Source: an uncultured Collinsella sp. (GTDB lineage Bacteria; Actinomycetota; Coriobacteriia; Coriobacteriales; Coriobacteriaceae). From it: a stretch of DNA of 48,365 bases. Position numbers and translations under genes: made by a program. The stretch covers positions 1-48,365 of the forward strand of contig URVZ01000005.1 in NCBI GenBank assembly GCA_900551365.1, written 5' to 3'. Below the pieces are notes generated by a model, which was not told the origin of the DNA, did no database searches, and saw nothing but the letters and a program-made list of their open reading frames with translations. Of the stretch, positions 1-7,386 are shown piece by piece (position 1 is the stretch's first letter; each line of letters begins with the position of its first letter).

Positions 1-53
1 CCCGCGACCCCAACCTTGGCAAGGTTGTGCTCTACCAACTGAGCCATGTCCGC
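1..53 (-). tRNA. tRNA-Gly (GCC), partial at the window edge
   Basis: The 5' part of a glycine tRNA read on the minus strand: acceptor GCGGACA, D arm, and anticodon loop with GCC inside CTTGCCAAG. The T arm and 3' end lie outside the window. All 53 visible bases are identical to the complete tRNA-Gly at 2265-2340. Confidence 0.93.
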
Positions 54-65
54 TTACGAGGATTA

Positions 66-112
66 ATCTTACGTGATACCCGCATTCTATGCAAGAACTT
101 TTTTTGAAAAGT
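66..112 (-). promoter_or_regulatory. Promoter of the first tRNA-Gly, with A/T palindrome upstream of -35
   Basis: On the minus strand there is a -35 TTGCAT (89-94), a 17-base spacer and a -10 TAAGAT (66-71), which places the start just ahead of the tRNA. Two bases upstream of the -35 box is ACTTTTTTTGAAAAGT (97-112). The same arrangement precedes the other two tRNAs of the window. Confidence 0.7.
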
Positions 113-194
113 TTTGAGACGCCCTCGCGAACCTCGCAAAGGCACCAGCCACCACGGAAGGCGCAGGCAAACGCAAACTCGCCGCAAGATGCCC

Positions 195-1928
195 CTAAAC
201 CTCGCCGAGCATGATCCAGGCCGCGCTATCCTGCGCGAGTCTGCCGTCTGCAAGCGGTGATGAGGTGAGCAGGACCCTGCCCGCCGGCAGTTCCACGGGT
301 GCTGCACCGAAGTTCGTCACACACGCCCAGCCGTTGTCGCGGCGATAGGCGATGACGCCACCCTCGGCACCCTCGGCACCATCCGCAAGACCGGTGCGCC
401 CGTCAAGATCGAGCCACGCAAGATCGTTGGCGCACCCGCGCAGCTTGCGTCGCAGCCAGAGGGCGTCACGATAAAGCGCAAGCATCGATGTCGGATCCGC
501 TTCTTCCCTATCGGCAGCGTAATCGGAAAACCATACAGGCTGCGGCAGATGGGGCGCAACATCGGCGTCCGCCGGCGAAAACCCAAACGATCCGCCCTGC
601 GCGGGATCGTCCGCCGCCACCCACGGCAGGGGCACACGACAGCCGTCGCGCCCCTTCTCGCGCTTCGGTCCGTGTGTATTGGTCGCAGTGGGGTCTTCGA
701 GTGCAGCCCACGGGATGTCAGCCACCTCAAAAAGGCCGAGCTCCTCACCCTGATACACGTATGCCGAGCCCGGAAGCGCCAGCTCAAGCAAAAGGGCCGC
801 CCGCGCGCGGCGCTCGCCGAGTTCACGGTCCTCGTCATAAGACGACCCGTCGCGTAAGAGCCAGTCGAGCGCAATCTGATGGTAGCGCGTTGCCTTGATT
901 TGCGGCAGGGCATAGCGTGTCGCCACGCGCGGCACGTCGTGGTTGGAGAGTACCCAGGTCGAGGCGGAATCGGATTCGATGGCCGCCTTCATGCCCTCCT
1001 CGATTGCAGCGTGCATGTCATCATAGGTCCAAGTGGCCTTGGCGAACTCAAAGTTGAATGTCTGGCCAAGCTCGCTGGGACGCGCGTAGAGATACTGGCG
1101 CTCGGGCAGCACCCACGCCTCGGCAACGGCGCTGCGCGGCGGATTATAGCGGTCGAACACGCGGCGCCACTCGCGATAGATCTCGTGGACCTCGTTACGG
1201 TCCCACAGCGGATGGGTGCCGTCGTCAACCATGTCATCGCCCTCGGCGAGATGCCACCGGTCGAGGTCATCGCGGTCGAGATCCTTGGCGAGACCGTGCG
1301 CCACATCAATGCGAAAGCCATCGACGCCTCGATCGCTCCAAAACGCCAGGACGTCGCAAAAGAACACGTGAACCTCGGGGCATGTCCAGTCAAAGTCCGG
1401 CTGCTCGGGCGTAAACATGTGCAGATACCACTGACCGTCAGCAACACGCGTCCAGGCAGGGCCGCCAAAGTTGGCATTCCAATTGGTGGGAGGCAGCTCG
1501 CCGTGCTCGCCGCGACCATCGCGAAAGATATAACGGGCGCGCTCGGGCGATCCGGGGCCGGCGGCAAGAGCGGCTTTGAACCAGGGGTGCTGGTTGGATG
1601 AATGGTTGGGCACGATGTCGATGATGACCTTGATGCCGCGCGCGTGAGCCGCAGCGATCATGTCGTCGAAGTCGTCAAGCGAGCCGAGACGTGGGTCGAC
1701 ATCGCAGTAGTCCGCCACATCATAGCCACCATCGACAAGAGGCGATGGGTAAAACGGGCTCAGCCAGATGGCCTCGATACCCAGCCGCTCGAGATAGTCC
1801 ATCTGCTGGGTAATGCCCGCGATATCGCCCAGACCCGAACCAGTCGAATCCTTAAACGAGCGCGGGTAGATCTGATAGATCGCGGCATCGGACATCCATG
1901 AGCGCGAAGAGGACTTTTCTGTAGCCAT
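195..1928 (-). CDS. GH13 alpha-glucosidase (oligo-1,6-glucosidase/maltase type)
   Basis: A 577-residue cytoplasmic glycoside hydrolase of family 13 that would release glucose from short alpha-glucosides; the exact linkage preference cannot be read from sequence. The (beta/alpha)8 motifs are clear: DIVPNH near residue 104, DGFRIDVAH with nucleophile Asp208, AVAEAW with acid/base Glu270, and SNHD with Asp331. No signal peptide is seen. The start is the ATG at 1928, because AAGGGAGA lies about 9 bases upstream and the protein begins close to the usual AIYQIYPRSF motif. The open frame runs on for 127 codons across the tRNA-Gly, but that extension is not coding. The gene stands alone between two tRNA-Gly genes, with no transporter or regulator beside it. 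The actinobacterial subfamily GH13_30 is a reasonable but unproven placement. Confidence 0.93.
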   Translation of the reverse strand: MATEKSSSRSWMSDAAIYQIYPRSFKDSTGSGLGDIAGITQQMDYLERLGIEAIWLSPFYPSPLVDGGYDVADYCDVDPRLGSLDDFDDMIAAAHARGIKVIIDIVPNHSSNQHPWFKAALAAGPGSPERARYIFRDGRGEHGELPPTNWNANFGGPAWTRVADGQWYLHMFTPEQPDFDWTCPEVHVFFCDVLAFWSDRGVDGFRIDVAHGLAKDLDRDDLDRWHLAEGDDMVDDGTHPLWDRNEVHEIYREWRRVFDRYNPPRSAVAEAWVLPERQYLYARPSELGQTFNFEFAKATWTYDDMHAAIEEGMKAAIESDSASTWVLSNHDVPRVATRYALPQIKATRYHQIALDWLLRDGSSYDEDRELGERRARAALLLELALPGSAYVYQGEELGLFEVADIPWAALEDPTATNTHGPKREKGRDGCRVPLPWVAADDPAQGGSFGFSPADADVAPHLPQPVWFSDYAADREEADPTSMLALYRDALWLRRKLRGCANDLAWLDLDGRTGLADGAEGAEGGVIAYRRDNGWACVTNFGAAPVELPAGRVLLTSSPLADGRLAQDSAAWIMLGEV

Positions 1929-2118
1929 GGGGCGCGTCTCCCTTGCAACGAGGTTTTGCGAGATGCCCACGACAATACGCCCAAAGCCGACATTCGCGGC
2001 AAACAACGCCACAGCCACGCCCCAAAACGCTCGCTCCCTCTCGGGTTCGAGCCTCCTGGGACGAATCGATCGATTAGTGAAAAGAACGGAAGACCCACTC
2101 CCCCGGCCACAACAGCGA
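1929..2118. other. Leader region of the alpha-glucosidase gene
   Basis: No coding sequence is seen in this 190-base stretch. A perfect 12-base palindrome, AATCGATCGATT, lies at 2064-2075 and could be an operator, though it does not match a regulator family I can name. I found no convincing -35/-10 pair for the alpha-glucosidase gene. Confidence 0.35.
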
Positions 2119-2218
2119 GCGGGCTCCGGGTGTCCCAGGTTGCCGCGAAAGAGGAGGGAAGCGTACTTTATGTACGTGACCGACGATTGAGGGGCAAGAT
2201 GGGGTGCCCGGGGCTCGC
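2119..2218 (+). repeat. Long intergenic hairpin, family 2, copy 1
   Basis: An inverted repeat with arms of about 47 bases and the loop TTTAT (2167-2171). The basal helix carries CCGGGTGTCC (2126-2135) opposite GGGGTGCCCGG (2201-2211). Next come an internal loop with G-A and G-G oppositions, a short helix, a G-A/A-G tandem, and a terminal helix ending GTAC/GTAC. All five transition differences between the arms give G-U pairs on the plus-strand RNA but A-C mismatches on the minus strand, so the plus strand is the likely folded RNA. The same architecture recurs at 21635-21730. No plus-strand promoter was recognised. Confidence 0.7.
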
Positions 2219-2228
2219 GCAGCGTCAA

Positions 2229-2256
2229 CAAAAAACGCGGTTCGTTAGAACCGCGT
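2229..2256 (-). terminator. Rho-independent terminator of tRNA-Gly
   Basis: On the minus strand, 9 bases after the tRNA 3' end, a perfect 9-bp stem ACGCGGTTC / GAACCGCGT with the loop TAAC is followed by a run of T. Confidence 0.88.
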
Positions 2257-2264
2257 AAGATAGT

Positions 2265-2340
2265 TGGAGCGGACAACGGGGCTCGAACCCGCGACCCCAA
2301 CCTTGGCAAGGTTGTGCTCTACCAACTGAGCCATGTCCGC
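2265..2340 (-). tRNA. tRNA-Gly (GCC)
   Basis: A complete 76-base tRNA including an encoded CCA. The acceptor stem is GCGGACA / TGTCCGC, discriminator T, anticodon GCC, and the T loop TTCGAGC is intact. It is the second copy of the partial tRNA at 1-53, in the same orientation and about 2.29 kb away. Confidence 0.97.
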
Positions 2341-2352
2341 TTGCGGGTTATT

Positions 2353-2400
2353 AATTTACGCGACTTGCCCAAAAGACGCAAGTACTTTTTTCAAAAAAGT
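2353..2400 (-). promoter_or_regulatory. Promoter of tRNA-Gly with perfect A/T palindrome
   Basis: On the minus strand: -35 TTGCGT (2376-2381), 17-base spacer, -10 TAAATT (2353-2358). The perfect palindrome ACTTTTTTCAAAAAAGT (2384-2400) starts two bases upstream of the -35 box. It could serve as an UP-type element or as a protein site. Confidence 0.72.
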
Positions 2401-2445
2401 TGCTCAATGCAAGTTCGCACAGGTAAATAACGCCAAGTCAAGGCG

Positions 2446-3192
2446 CTATGCGCACGATTCCAATGCTGAGCCAAACAGCTTCACCATCCGAACGCGCGTG
2501 CCGGCGCCATCCGTACGACGGGCAACTTCCACATTATCGACGAGCATGCGCATAAGCTTGATACCGCGTCCGCGTTCCTCAGATGTCACCGGCTCGCTCG
2601 CCCCATCGATAGAATAGCCTGCGCCCCGATCAAGCACCTCGAGCACAACACGGTCCCCATAGGCCTGAACCGTCAGGATGCAGCCAACACCGCCCGCATG
2701 GTCATATGCGTTACCCAACGCCTCCCCCAACGCCAATGCTACGTCATAGCGTTCATCACGCCTCAGGGGAAGCGATTCGAGGAGCTCGGCCACACGGTGC
2801 CGATAATACGAGAGATTCTCGATGCCTCGTTGCACTTCGACACTCTTGCTCCATCGCGGCAACTCTCCCACCGGAATGGCGGGAATCGACTCCCGCGCCG
2901 GGCCCGCGACATGGAGGATGTCGACAAGTCGGGCAATTTCCAAAAAGCGAACGACCTCATCGGAGGCGTTAACGAGCGAAAGCAGGCCCTCTCGCCTCAT
3001 GAGCTCTCTGGCGCGCGTAAGCAAAAATGCCAAACCCGTCGAGTCGATAAAGCTCACGGCCTGGCAATTGATGACAACGCGGCGCACGCCCCGGTCGATC
3101 AAATTATCCAACCGTCGGCGCAGCACGGGCACCGAGGCGATGTCGACATCACCCGGTGGTGTCAAAACCGCTATGTCATTCCACTCATTCAT
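2446..3192 (-). CDS. STAS domain fused to HATPase (anti-anti-sigma/anti-sigma kinase fusion)
   Basis: A 248-residue soluble protein that joins two partner-switching modules normally made as separate proteins. Residues 1-100 are a STAS domain with the phospho-acceptor motif FIDSTGLAF (Ser51). Residues 125-240 are an RsbW/SpoIIAB-like GHKL ATPase with N-box ALGEALGNAYDHA (Glu157, Asn161), G1 box DRGAG (Asp188) and G2 box GRGIKLM. The start is the ATG at 3192; a GTG 13 codons upstream has a poorer ribosome site. The gene lies 81 bases after the PP2C phosphatase on the same strand, so the pair probably forms one signalling unit: kinase and substrate in one chain, phosphatase in the other. No sigma factor gene is next to it, so the output is unknown. 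Confidence 0.88.
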   Translation of the reverse strand: MNEWNDIAVLTPPGDVDIASVPVLRRRLDNLIDRGVRRVVINCQAVSFIDSTGLAFLLTRARELMRREGLLSLVNASDEVVRFLEIARLVDILHVAGPARESIPAIPVGELPRWSKSVEVQRGIENLSYYRHRVAELLESLPLRRDERYDVALALGEALGNAYDHAGGVGCILTVQAYGDRVVLEVLDRGAGYSIDGASEPVTSEERGRGIKLMRMLVDNVEVARRTDGAGTRVRMVKLFGSALESCA

Positions 3193-3273
3193 ACGACCAT
3201 GGTTCCCCAAAAGAGCTCGCTCGATGCACACGTTTCTTCAACCGTAGGGATTTTGCCCGTCAGGCGTCGTGAC

Positions 3274-5619
3274 CTACGATCGACCCCGTAAAAACTCAAG
3301 GGAGACCAGCGCGATGTCATCGTTCAGCGCCGACTCGGTAAAGCGGTCAAGCTCGCCCAAGACCTTACCGCAGATCCCCGATACGCCCTCACCCGAGACA
3401 GAGAGCAAAAGGTCGCGAAGGCGTTGCTCGCCAAAGAAAGCACCCGAGCGATCGCGTGCTTCAATCGTTCCGTCGGTATACATAAATAGCATGTCACCAG
3501 GAGCGAACGTAAACGTGCCCGTCTCGTACACCATGCTCTCAAAGGCACCGATCACGCCCGATTGGCACCCAAGGAGCTCCACTTCTCCCCCGCAGGTCTC
3601 GCCGCCGCCAAGCGGCGTCGACGACGGCCTAATGACCATAGTGGGAGGATGTCCCGCCGAGCAATAGGTAGCGCGACCCGCCTTAAGATCGATCTTGGCG
3701 ATAAACGCCGTCACAAACGTCTCGACCCTCGAAAAGCCCATGAGCATGCTATTGAGCGAGCGAGCCATACGGGCAGGCCCCGCACCCTCCCAGGCATAGG
3801 CCGTCAGCGCTGTCTTGACGAGTGCTGACATCGAAGCCGCCTCGATTCCCTTGCCGGATACATCGCCCAAAATCATAACGGCACAATCGTCGGGAAGTCG
3901 GACAAGCGTATAGAAGTCACCGCCGACCAACGCAGAATTCGTTGCCGATAGGTATACCGAATCGGTTGCAATGCCCGGAACGTCACCAAGCGTATTTCTC
4001 ATGCCAATCTGAAGCGTCTGAGCGATATGACGCTCCTCGCGCTTTTGAGATTCGCCTTCATAAATCAGCTCAAAGTCATGCGCCAGATGCACCAGGTAGT
4101 CGTATTCAAGGTCGTCAATTGGTTCTTGGCTGCCATCACGGAGCAGCAAAGCGCGCCTCGTCGGCCCCTTGGCAACGTCGGCGGGAACGATTGCATCGTT
4201 GTTCCGCTGACCGCCGCCCTCCGAGCGAACGCGTCCCGCCTCGAAGCCGGAATCGACATAGAGGCCCTGGCACGGCAGGCCATGAGCCCTCAACCATCCG
4301 CCCATAGGCATGGATTCGTCGACGCGGGTCAAGCGCACATGCTTAAGATCATCAGCACTCGCACCGCCCAGCACCGACTGCCCAAAACCATCGGAAGCAA
4401 CCCCCAAACGCGCAGCCGGTGCGGTGGTGGAAAAGAAGAGCGACTCAGGGTCTCCCGGCAGCGCCACGCGACTGCCGCCCTCAAAATCGATGACATAGGC
4501 TTCGAGGCCTGCATCGTACTCCACGGGGCAAAAATGGCAATTGAGCACGGCGCAGATTTCGGACGAGACGGCGTGCGAAGCAGCGACCGGATCATCAAGA
4601 TAGGTAAAAAGCTCATCGCGCAGTACGTTGAGGGAACGACCAAGCTCCGCCGTGCGGCGCGAACGTAAGCTCGACGCCATGCCGACAAGCTGAATAGACA
4701 GGTAATCGCAGATGACCTCGAGTACGTTAACGTCATAGGCAAGTGGCGCCTGGGGACGTTTCCAGCCAACTTCCAACACGCCAAGGACCTGCGTGCCGTA
4801 AAACACGGGAAGACAGATCTCGCTGCGATACGGGGGCATATCCTGCACGCGCAGCAAGTGCTTGGAACGATTGTCCAAATCCATGAACATGCCCGAAGCA
4901 ACCCGATCGCCCTCAAGGTCCTGCTGAATCGACAGGCGACAGGCACGCGACTCGCGAAGCACGTAGGTCGGAATGCCCGCGCCGTACGGCATAAACTCGG
5001 GCAGATAGCTGTCCTCAAGCTCCTTAGAAACACCGCGGAGCTTAAAGCCGCCGCTCTCGGAAAAATAGATAGCCGCACCGGAGGCATCGAGCGTTCCAAC
5101 GAGCTGATTCAAAACGGTATCGAGCAAGCTGGGGAGCTCATCGGAACCCACGGTACTCATAATGACCGAAAGGGTGCCCGAAAGGCGTTTATTCGCCACC
5201 CTAAGCTCCGATAGCGCACGTTTGAGCTGACGATCGTGGGAATACTGCTCTTCGATGCTGTGAAGCGCCACAAGGACACGCGGTGCACGACGTCCAAAGA
5301 TACGCGGAGGCGTAACGGAACCCGCGCGAACCAAGACGGGAATAAAAGACCCGTCGCTCAGCTTGAGCATCAGCTCGCTCTCGGAGCCATCGGTCTCAAA
5401 CGGCAGACGATGTTCGGTCGCGCGCTCAAAGGCAGACGAGAACAGAACGTCTTTGACATCACCGTTGATGACGTCAGCGCGCTCCTCGCACATCAGGTCG
5501 AGCAAACGATTATTCACATGCAGAATGGTTCCGTCGAGCTCACAGATGATGACAGCATCGCTCGTGATCTCGACCAGTTGGGCAACGTCTGCCCACTCGT
5601 TGCGCTCAAGCGTTTCCAT
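3274..5619 (-). CDS. PAS/GAF-sensor PP2C-type serine phosphatase (RsbU/SpoIIE-like)
   Basis: A 781-residue multidomain phosphatase. A PAS-like domain lies at about residues 8-120, a short coiled linker at 125-155, a GAF domain at about 155-315, and a less typical second GAF-like segment at 335-515. The SpoIIE/PP2C phosphatase domain covers about 545-780 and has the metal-binding motifs GGDFY (Asp568) and GDVSGKG (Asp586). No membrane segments are seen, so it would sense an intracellular signal. The start is the ATG at 5619 with GGTGAGG about 7 bases upstream; the GTG four codons earlier is less likely. The expected substrate is the phosphorylated STAS serine of the next protein downstream. 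Confidence 0.9.
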   Translation of the reverse strand: METLERNEWADVAQLVEITSDAVIICELDGTILHVNNRLLDLMCEERADVINGDVKDVLFSSAFERATEHRLPFETDGSESELMLKLSDGSFIPVLVRAGSVTPPRIFGRRAPRVLVALHSIEEQYSHDRQLKRALSELRVANKRLSGTLSVIMSTVGSDELPSLLDTVLNQLVGTLDASGAAIYFSESGGFKLRGVSKELEDSYLPEFMPYGAGIPTYVLRESRACRLSIQQDLEGDRVASGMFMDLDNRSKHLLRVQDMPPYRSEICLPVFYGTQVLGVLEVGWKRPQAPLAYDVNVLEVICDYLSIQLVGMASSLRSRRTAELGRSLNVLRDELFTYLDDPVAASHAVSSEICAVLNCHFCPVEYDAGLEAYVIDFEGGSRVALPGDPESLFFSTTAPAARLGVASDGFGQSVLGGASADDLKHVRLTRVDESMPMGGWLRAHGLPCQGLYVDSGFEAGRVRSEGGGQRNNDAIVPADVAKGPTRRALLLRDGSQEPIDDLEYDYLVHLAHDFELIYEGESQKREERHIAQTLQIGMRNTLGDVPGIATDSVYLSATNSALVGGDFYTLVRLPDDCAVMILGDVSGKGIEAASMSALVKTALTAYAWEGAGPARMARSLNSMLMGFSRVETFVTAFIAKIDLKAGRATYCSAGHPPTMVIRPSSTPLGGGETCGGEVELLGCQSGVIGAFESMVYETGTFTFAPGDMLFMYTDGTIEARDRSGAFFGEQRLRDLLLSVSGEGVSGICGKVLGELDRFTESALNDDIALVSLEFLRGRS

Positions 5620-5645
5620 CGTGGACCTCACCGTCTATCGGTAAC

Positions 5646-5668
5646 AAAAAAGCCTCCGAAGAGGCTTC
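5646..5668 (-). terminator. Terminator of tRNA-Leu
   Basis: On the minus strand, AAGCCTC / GAGGCTT with the tetraloop TTCG is followed by a run of six T, 10 bases after the tRNA. It ends just before the PP2C phosphatase gene. Confidence 0.88.
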
Positions 5669-5678
5669 TCAAATGCGA

Positions 5679-5768
5679 TGGTGTCGGAGGCGGGACTTGA
5701 ACCCGCATGACCAAAAAGCGGTCACTAGCACCTCAAGCTAGCGCGTCTGCCAATTCCGCCACTCCGAC
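5679..5768 (-). tRNA. tRNA-Leu (GAG)
   Basis: A 90-base class II tRNA with a long variable arm and an encoded CCA. The acceptor stem is GTCGGAG / CTCCGAC with discriminator A, and the anticodon is GAG in CTTGAGGT. Confidence 0.97.
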
Positions 5769-5825
5769 ATGCTATGTTGTTGATTCGCGGCTCGTTTTGT
5801 TGGACCCGCGCGTTCAACGAGGAAG

Positions 5826-5874
5826 ATAATAACCTATGATTCGAGAACTGTGCAAGCACTTTTTTGAAAAAAGT
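5826..5874 (-). promoter_or_regulatory. Promoter of tRNA-Leu with perfect A/T palindrome
   Basis: On the minus strand: -35 TTGCAC (5850-5855) and -10 TATTAT (5826-5831), spacer 18. The palindrome ACTTTTTTGAAAAAAGT (5858-5874) begins exactly two bases upstream of the -35 box, as at both tRNA-Gly genes. The transcript would have a leader of about 50 bases. Confidence 0.72.
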
Positions 5875-5912
5875 TTACGAATTTGTAAATGCGCTGGTAG
5901 ACGCTAATGTCC

Positions 5913-6037
5913 GGCCCCGAATCGGTGTTGCCTCCCGGCGCGTCCTCGGGCATGAGCGATATTTTGCTACGCACTTCGTGCTGCAAAATGTCGCTCCCCC
6001 TGTGGAATGCGCCGGGAGGCAACACCGATTCGGGGCC
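5913..6037 (+). repeat. Long structured hairpin, family 1, copy 1
   Basis: A 125-base element. The outer stem is 29 bp and perfect (5913-5941 with 6009-6037). The internal loop has GTCCTCGGGCAT (5942-5953) on the 5' side and CCCCTGTGGAAT (5997-6008) on the 3' side. The inner stem is 14 bp (5954-5967 with 5983-5996) with one G-U pair, topped by a small GCAC-TTC-GTGC hairpin. The internal-loop sequences recur in the element at 6219-6341, read on the opposite strand, while the outer stem sequence is quite different. No open reading frame explains it. Confidence 0.75.
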
Positions 6038-6098
6038 TGCAAATACGTACTTCAAGCACAGTTCTCAAACATGTTCTGGGGGCTGATACAAATTTGTT

Positions 6099-6153
6099 GG
6101 CTCGGCTTTGCCGAGCCCTTATATAAGGAGGCCGGAGCTAAAGCTCCGGCCTC
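6099..6153. terminator. Two adjacent small hairpins, likely the 3' end of the dpp operon transcript
   Basis: GGCTCGG / CCGAGCC (6099-6117) and GAGGCCGGAGC / GCTCCGGCCTC (6128-6153, loop TAAA) are both perfect. They lie downstream of the last dpp gene on the minus strand. Neither has a strong T run there (only CTTATAT), so termination is plausible but not certain. Confidence 0.45.
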
Positions 6154-6218
6154 ACTATCTTTCCCATTAGATTAAGTGAGCGATCAAGGAATCACACTCC
6201 CCCTGCCGAGTTACCGCA

Positions 6219-6341
6219 GGGCCCGACCTGTTGTTACTTTTCAGAACATCCCGCAGGACGGAGGAAGCCCCGCAGCGCGCAGCGCTGCGGGGCTTCCGAC
6301 ATGTCCGAGGACGTTCTGAAAAGTAACAACAGGTCGGGCCC
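6219..6341 (-). repeat. Long structured hairpin, family 1, copy 2
   Basis: A 123-base element that begins 17 bases after the stop codon of the last dpp gene. The outer stem is 29 bp and perfect (6219-6247 with 6313-6341). The internal loop is symmetric, 15 + 15 bases, and the inner stem is a perfect 16-bp GC-rich helix (6263-6278 with 6282-6297) with the loop GCA. Read on the minus strand, the loop sides are GTCCTCGGACATGTC (6298-6312) and TCCGTCCTGCGGGAT (6248-6262), matching copy 1 in GTCCTCGGRCAT and CCTGYGGRAT. It could also act as a transcript end for the dpp operon. Confidence 0.75.
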
Positions 6342-6357
6342 GGACGAAAACAACCGA

Positions 6358-7386
6358 CTACAGGTCGATGTGCGATTCCTTGATCGGGAACGGCTCGGCG
6401 AAGTGACAGGCGCAGCAGTGACCCGGGGCAACTTCCTTAAACTCGGGAAGTTTCTCGGAGCAGATGCCCTGAGCGATCGGGCAGCGCGTGTGGAAACGGC
6501 AGCCGGTCGGCGGATCCAGCGGCGACGGCGGATCGCCAGCGAGGATGATACGCTTGCGGGTCTTCTGGATATCCGGATCGGGCACCGGCACAGCAGACAG
6601 CAGTGACTGCGTGTACGGGTGGTGCGGCTCACTATAGAGCGTCTTCCAGTCCGAAACCTCGACCATCTTGCCCAAGTACATAACGGCAACGCGATCGGAG
6701 ATGTGCTGCACGACGGAGAGGTCGTGAGCAATGAAGAGATAAGCAGTACCGAACTTGTCCTGGAGCTCCTTAAGAAGGTTCAGGACCTGGGCCTGAATGG
6801 ATACGTCAAGTGCAGAGACAGGCTCGTCGCAGATGATCAGCTTGGGCTTCAGAGCGAACGCGCGGGCAATGCCGACACGCTGACGCTGACCGCCGGAGAA
6901 CTCGTGCGGATAGCGGTTGATGTGCTCGGGGTTCAGACCGACGACGTCCAGCAGCTCGCGGACACGCTCAATACGCTCCTCCTTGGTGCCCACGCCGTGA
7001 ATGGTCATGGGCTCGGAGACGATCTCGCCGATGGTCATACGAGGGTTGAGCGAAGCATAGGGATCCTGGAAGATAAACTGCATCTCGCGACGCATGTCCT
7101 TGATCTCATGTTTGCTCATCTCGGCAACATCTTTGCCCTGGAAGAACACCTTACCGGCGGTCGGCTTGGTCAAGCGCATGATGGTGCGACCCGTCGTGGA
7201 CTTACCGCAACCAGACTCACCAACCAGACCAAAGGTCTCGCCAGGATAAATCTCAAAAGAGATGTCATTTACAGCAGAGACGACACGCTTGGAAAAACGC
7301 TTGGCGAACATGCCGGACTCAGCGGGGAACTCCTTAGAGAGGTGCTCGACCTTCAGCAACGGAGTACGCTCGTTGGTATCTGCCAT
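6358..7386 (-). CDS. dppF: Peptide ABC transporter ATP-binding protein (DppF/OppF type)
   Basis: A 342-residue cytoplasmic ATPase, one of the two nucleotide-binding subunits of the oligopeptide/dipeptide importer. It shows Walker A GESGCGKST, signature FSGGQRQRVGIARA, Walker B LIICDEP with VSALD, and the switch His in FIAHDLS. The C-terminal part has the OppD/F-type cysteine segment (GCRFHTRCPIAQGIC), which in this family can carry an Fe-S cluster. Its ATG shares one base with the stop codon of the preceding ATPase (TAATG), indicating coupled translation. It is the last gene of the operon. Confidence 0.95.
   Translation of the reverse strand: MADTNERTPLLKVEHLSKEFPAESGMFAKRFSKRVVSAVNDISFEIYPGETFGLVGESGCGKSTTGRTIMRLTKPTAGKVFFQGKDVAEMSKHEIKDMRREMQFIFQDPYASLNPRMTIGEIVSEPMTIHGVGTKEERIERVRELLDVVGLNPEHINRYPHEFSGGQRQRVGIARAFALKPKLIICDEPVSALDVSIQAQVLNLLKELQDKFGTAYLFIAHDLSVVQHISDRVAVMYLGKMVEVSDWKTLYSEPHHPYTQSLLSAVPVPDPDIQKTRKRIILAGDPPSPLDPPTGCRFHTRCPIAQGICSEKLPEFKEVAPGHCCACHFAEPFPIKESHIDL

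Noticed and set aside
2064..2075. The palindrome AATCGATCGATT as a LacI-family operator for the alpha-glucosidase
   Set aside because: It lacks the usual LacI-family half-sites and no LacI-type regulator is in the window, so no regulator was assigned.
1929..2309. N-terminal extension of the alpha-glucosidase to 704 residues
   Set aside because: The extension would translate through the tRNA-Gly, its terminator and a hairpin. The ATG at 1928 has a good ribosome site and fits the family start.
5834..6055. A 73-codon frame on the minus strand across the family 1 hairpin
   Set aside because: It overlaps the tRNA-Leu promoter and the inverted repeats, has no ribosome site and no recognisable protein features.
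6219..6341. Reading the family 1 hairpin as a simple terminator of the dpp operon
   Set aside because: It has no T run, is about 120 bases long with an internal loop, and shares loop sequences with 5913-6037, where no minus-strand gene ends. Termination may be a side effect but does not explain it.
5913..6341. A CRISPR array or IS terminal repeats in the hairpin region
   Set aside because: There are only two units, in opposite orientation, with arms of different sequence and no regular spacing. No transposase gene or target-site duplication is visible.
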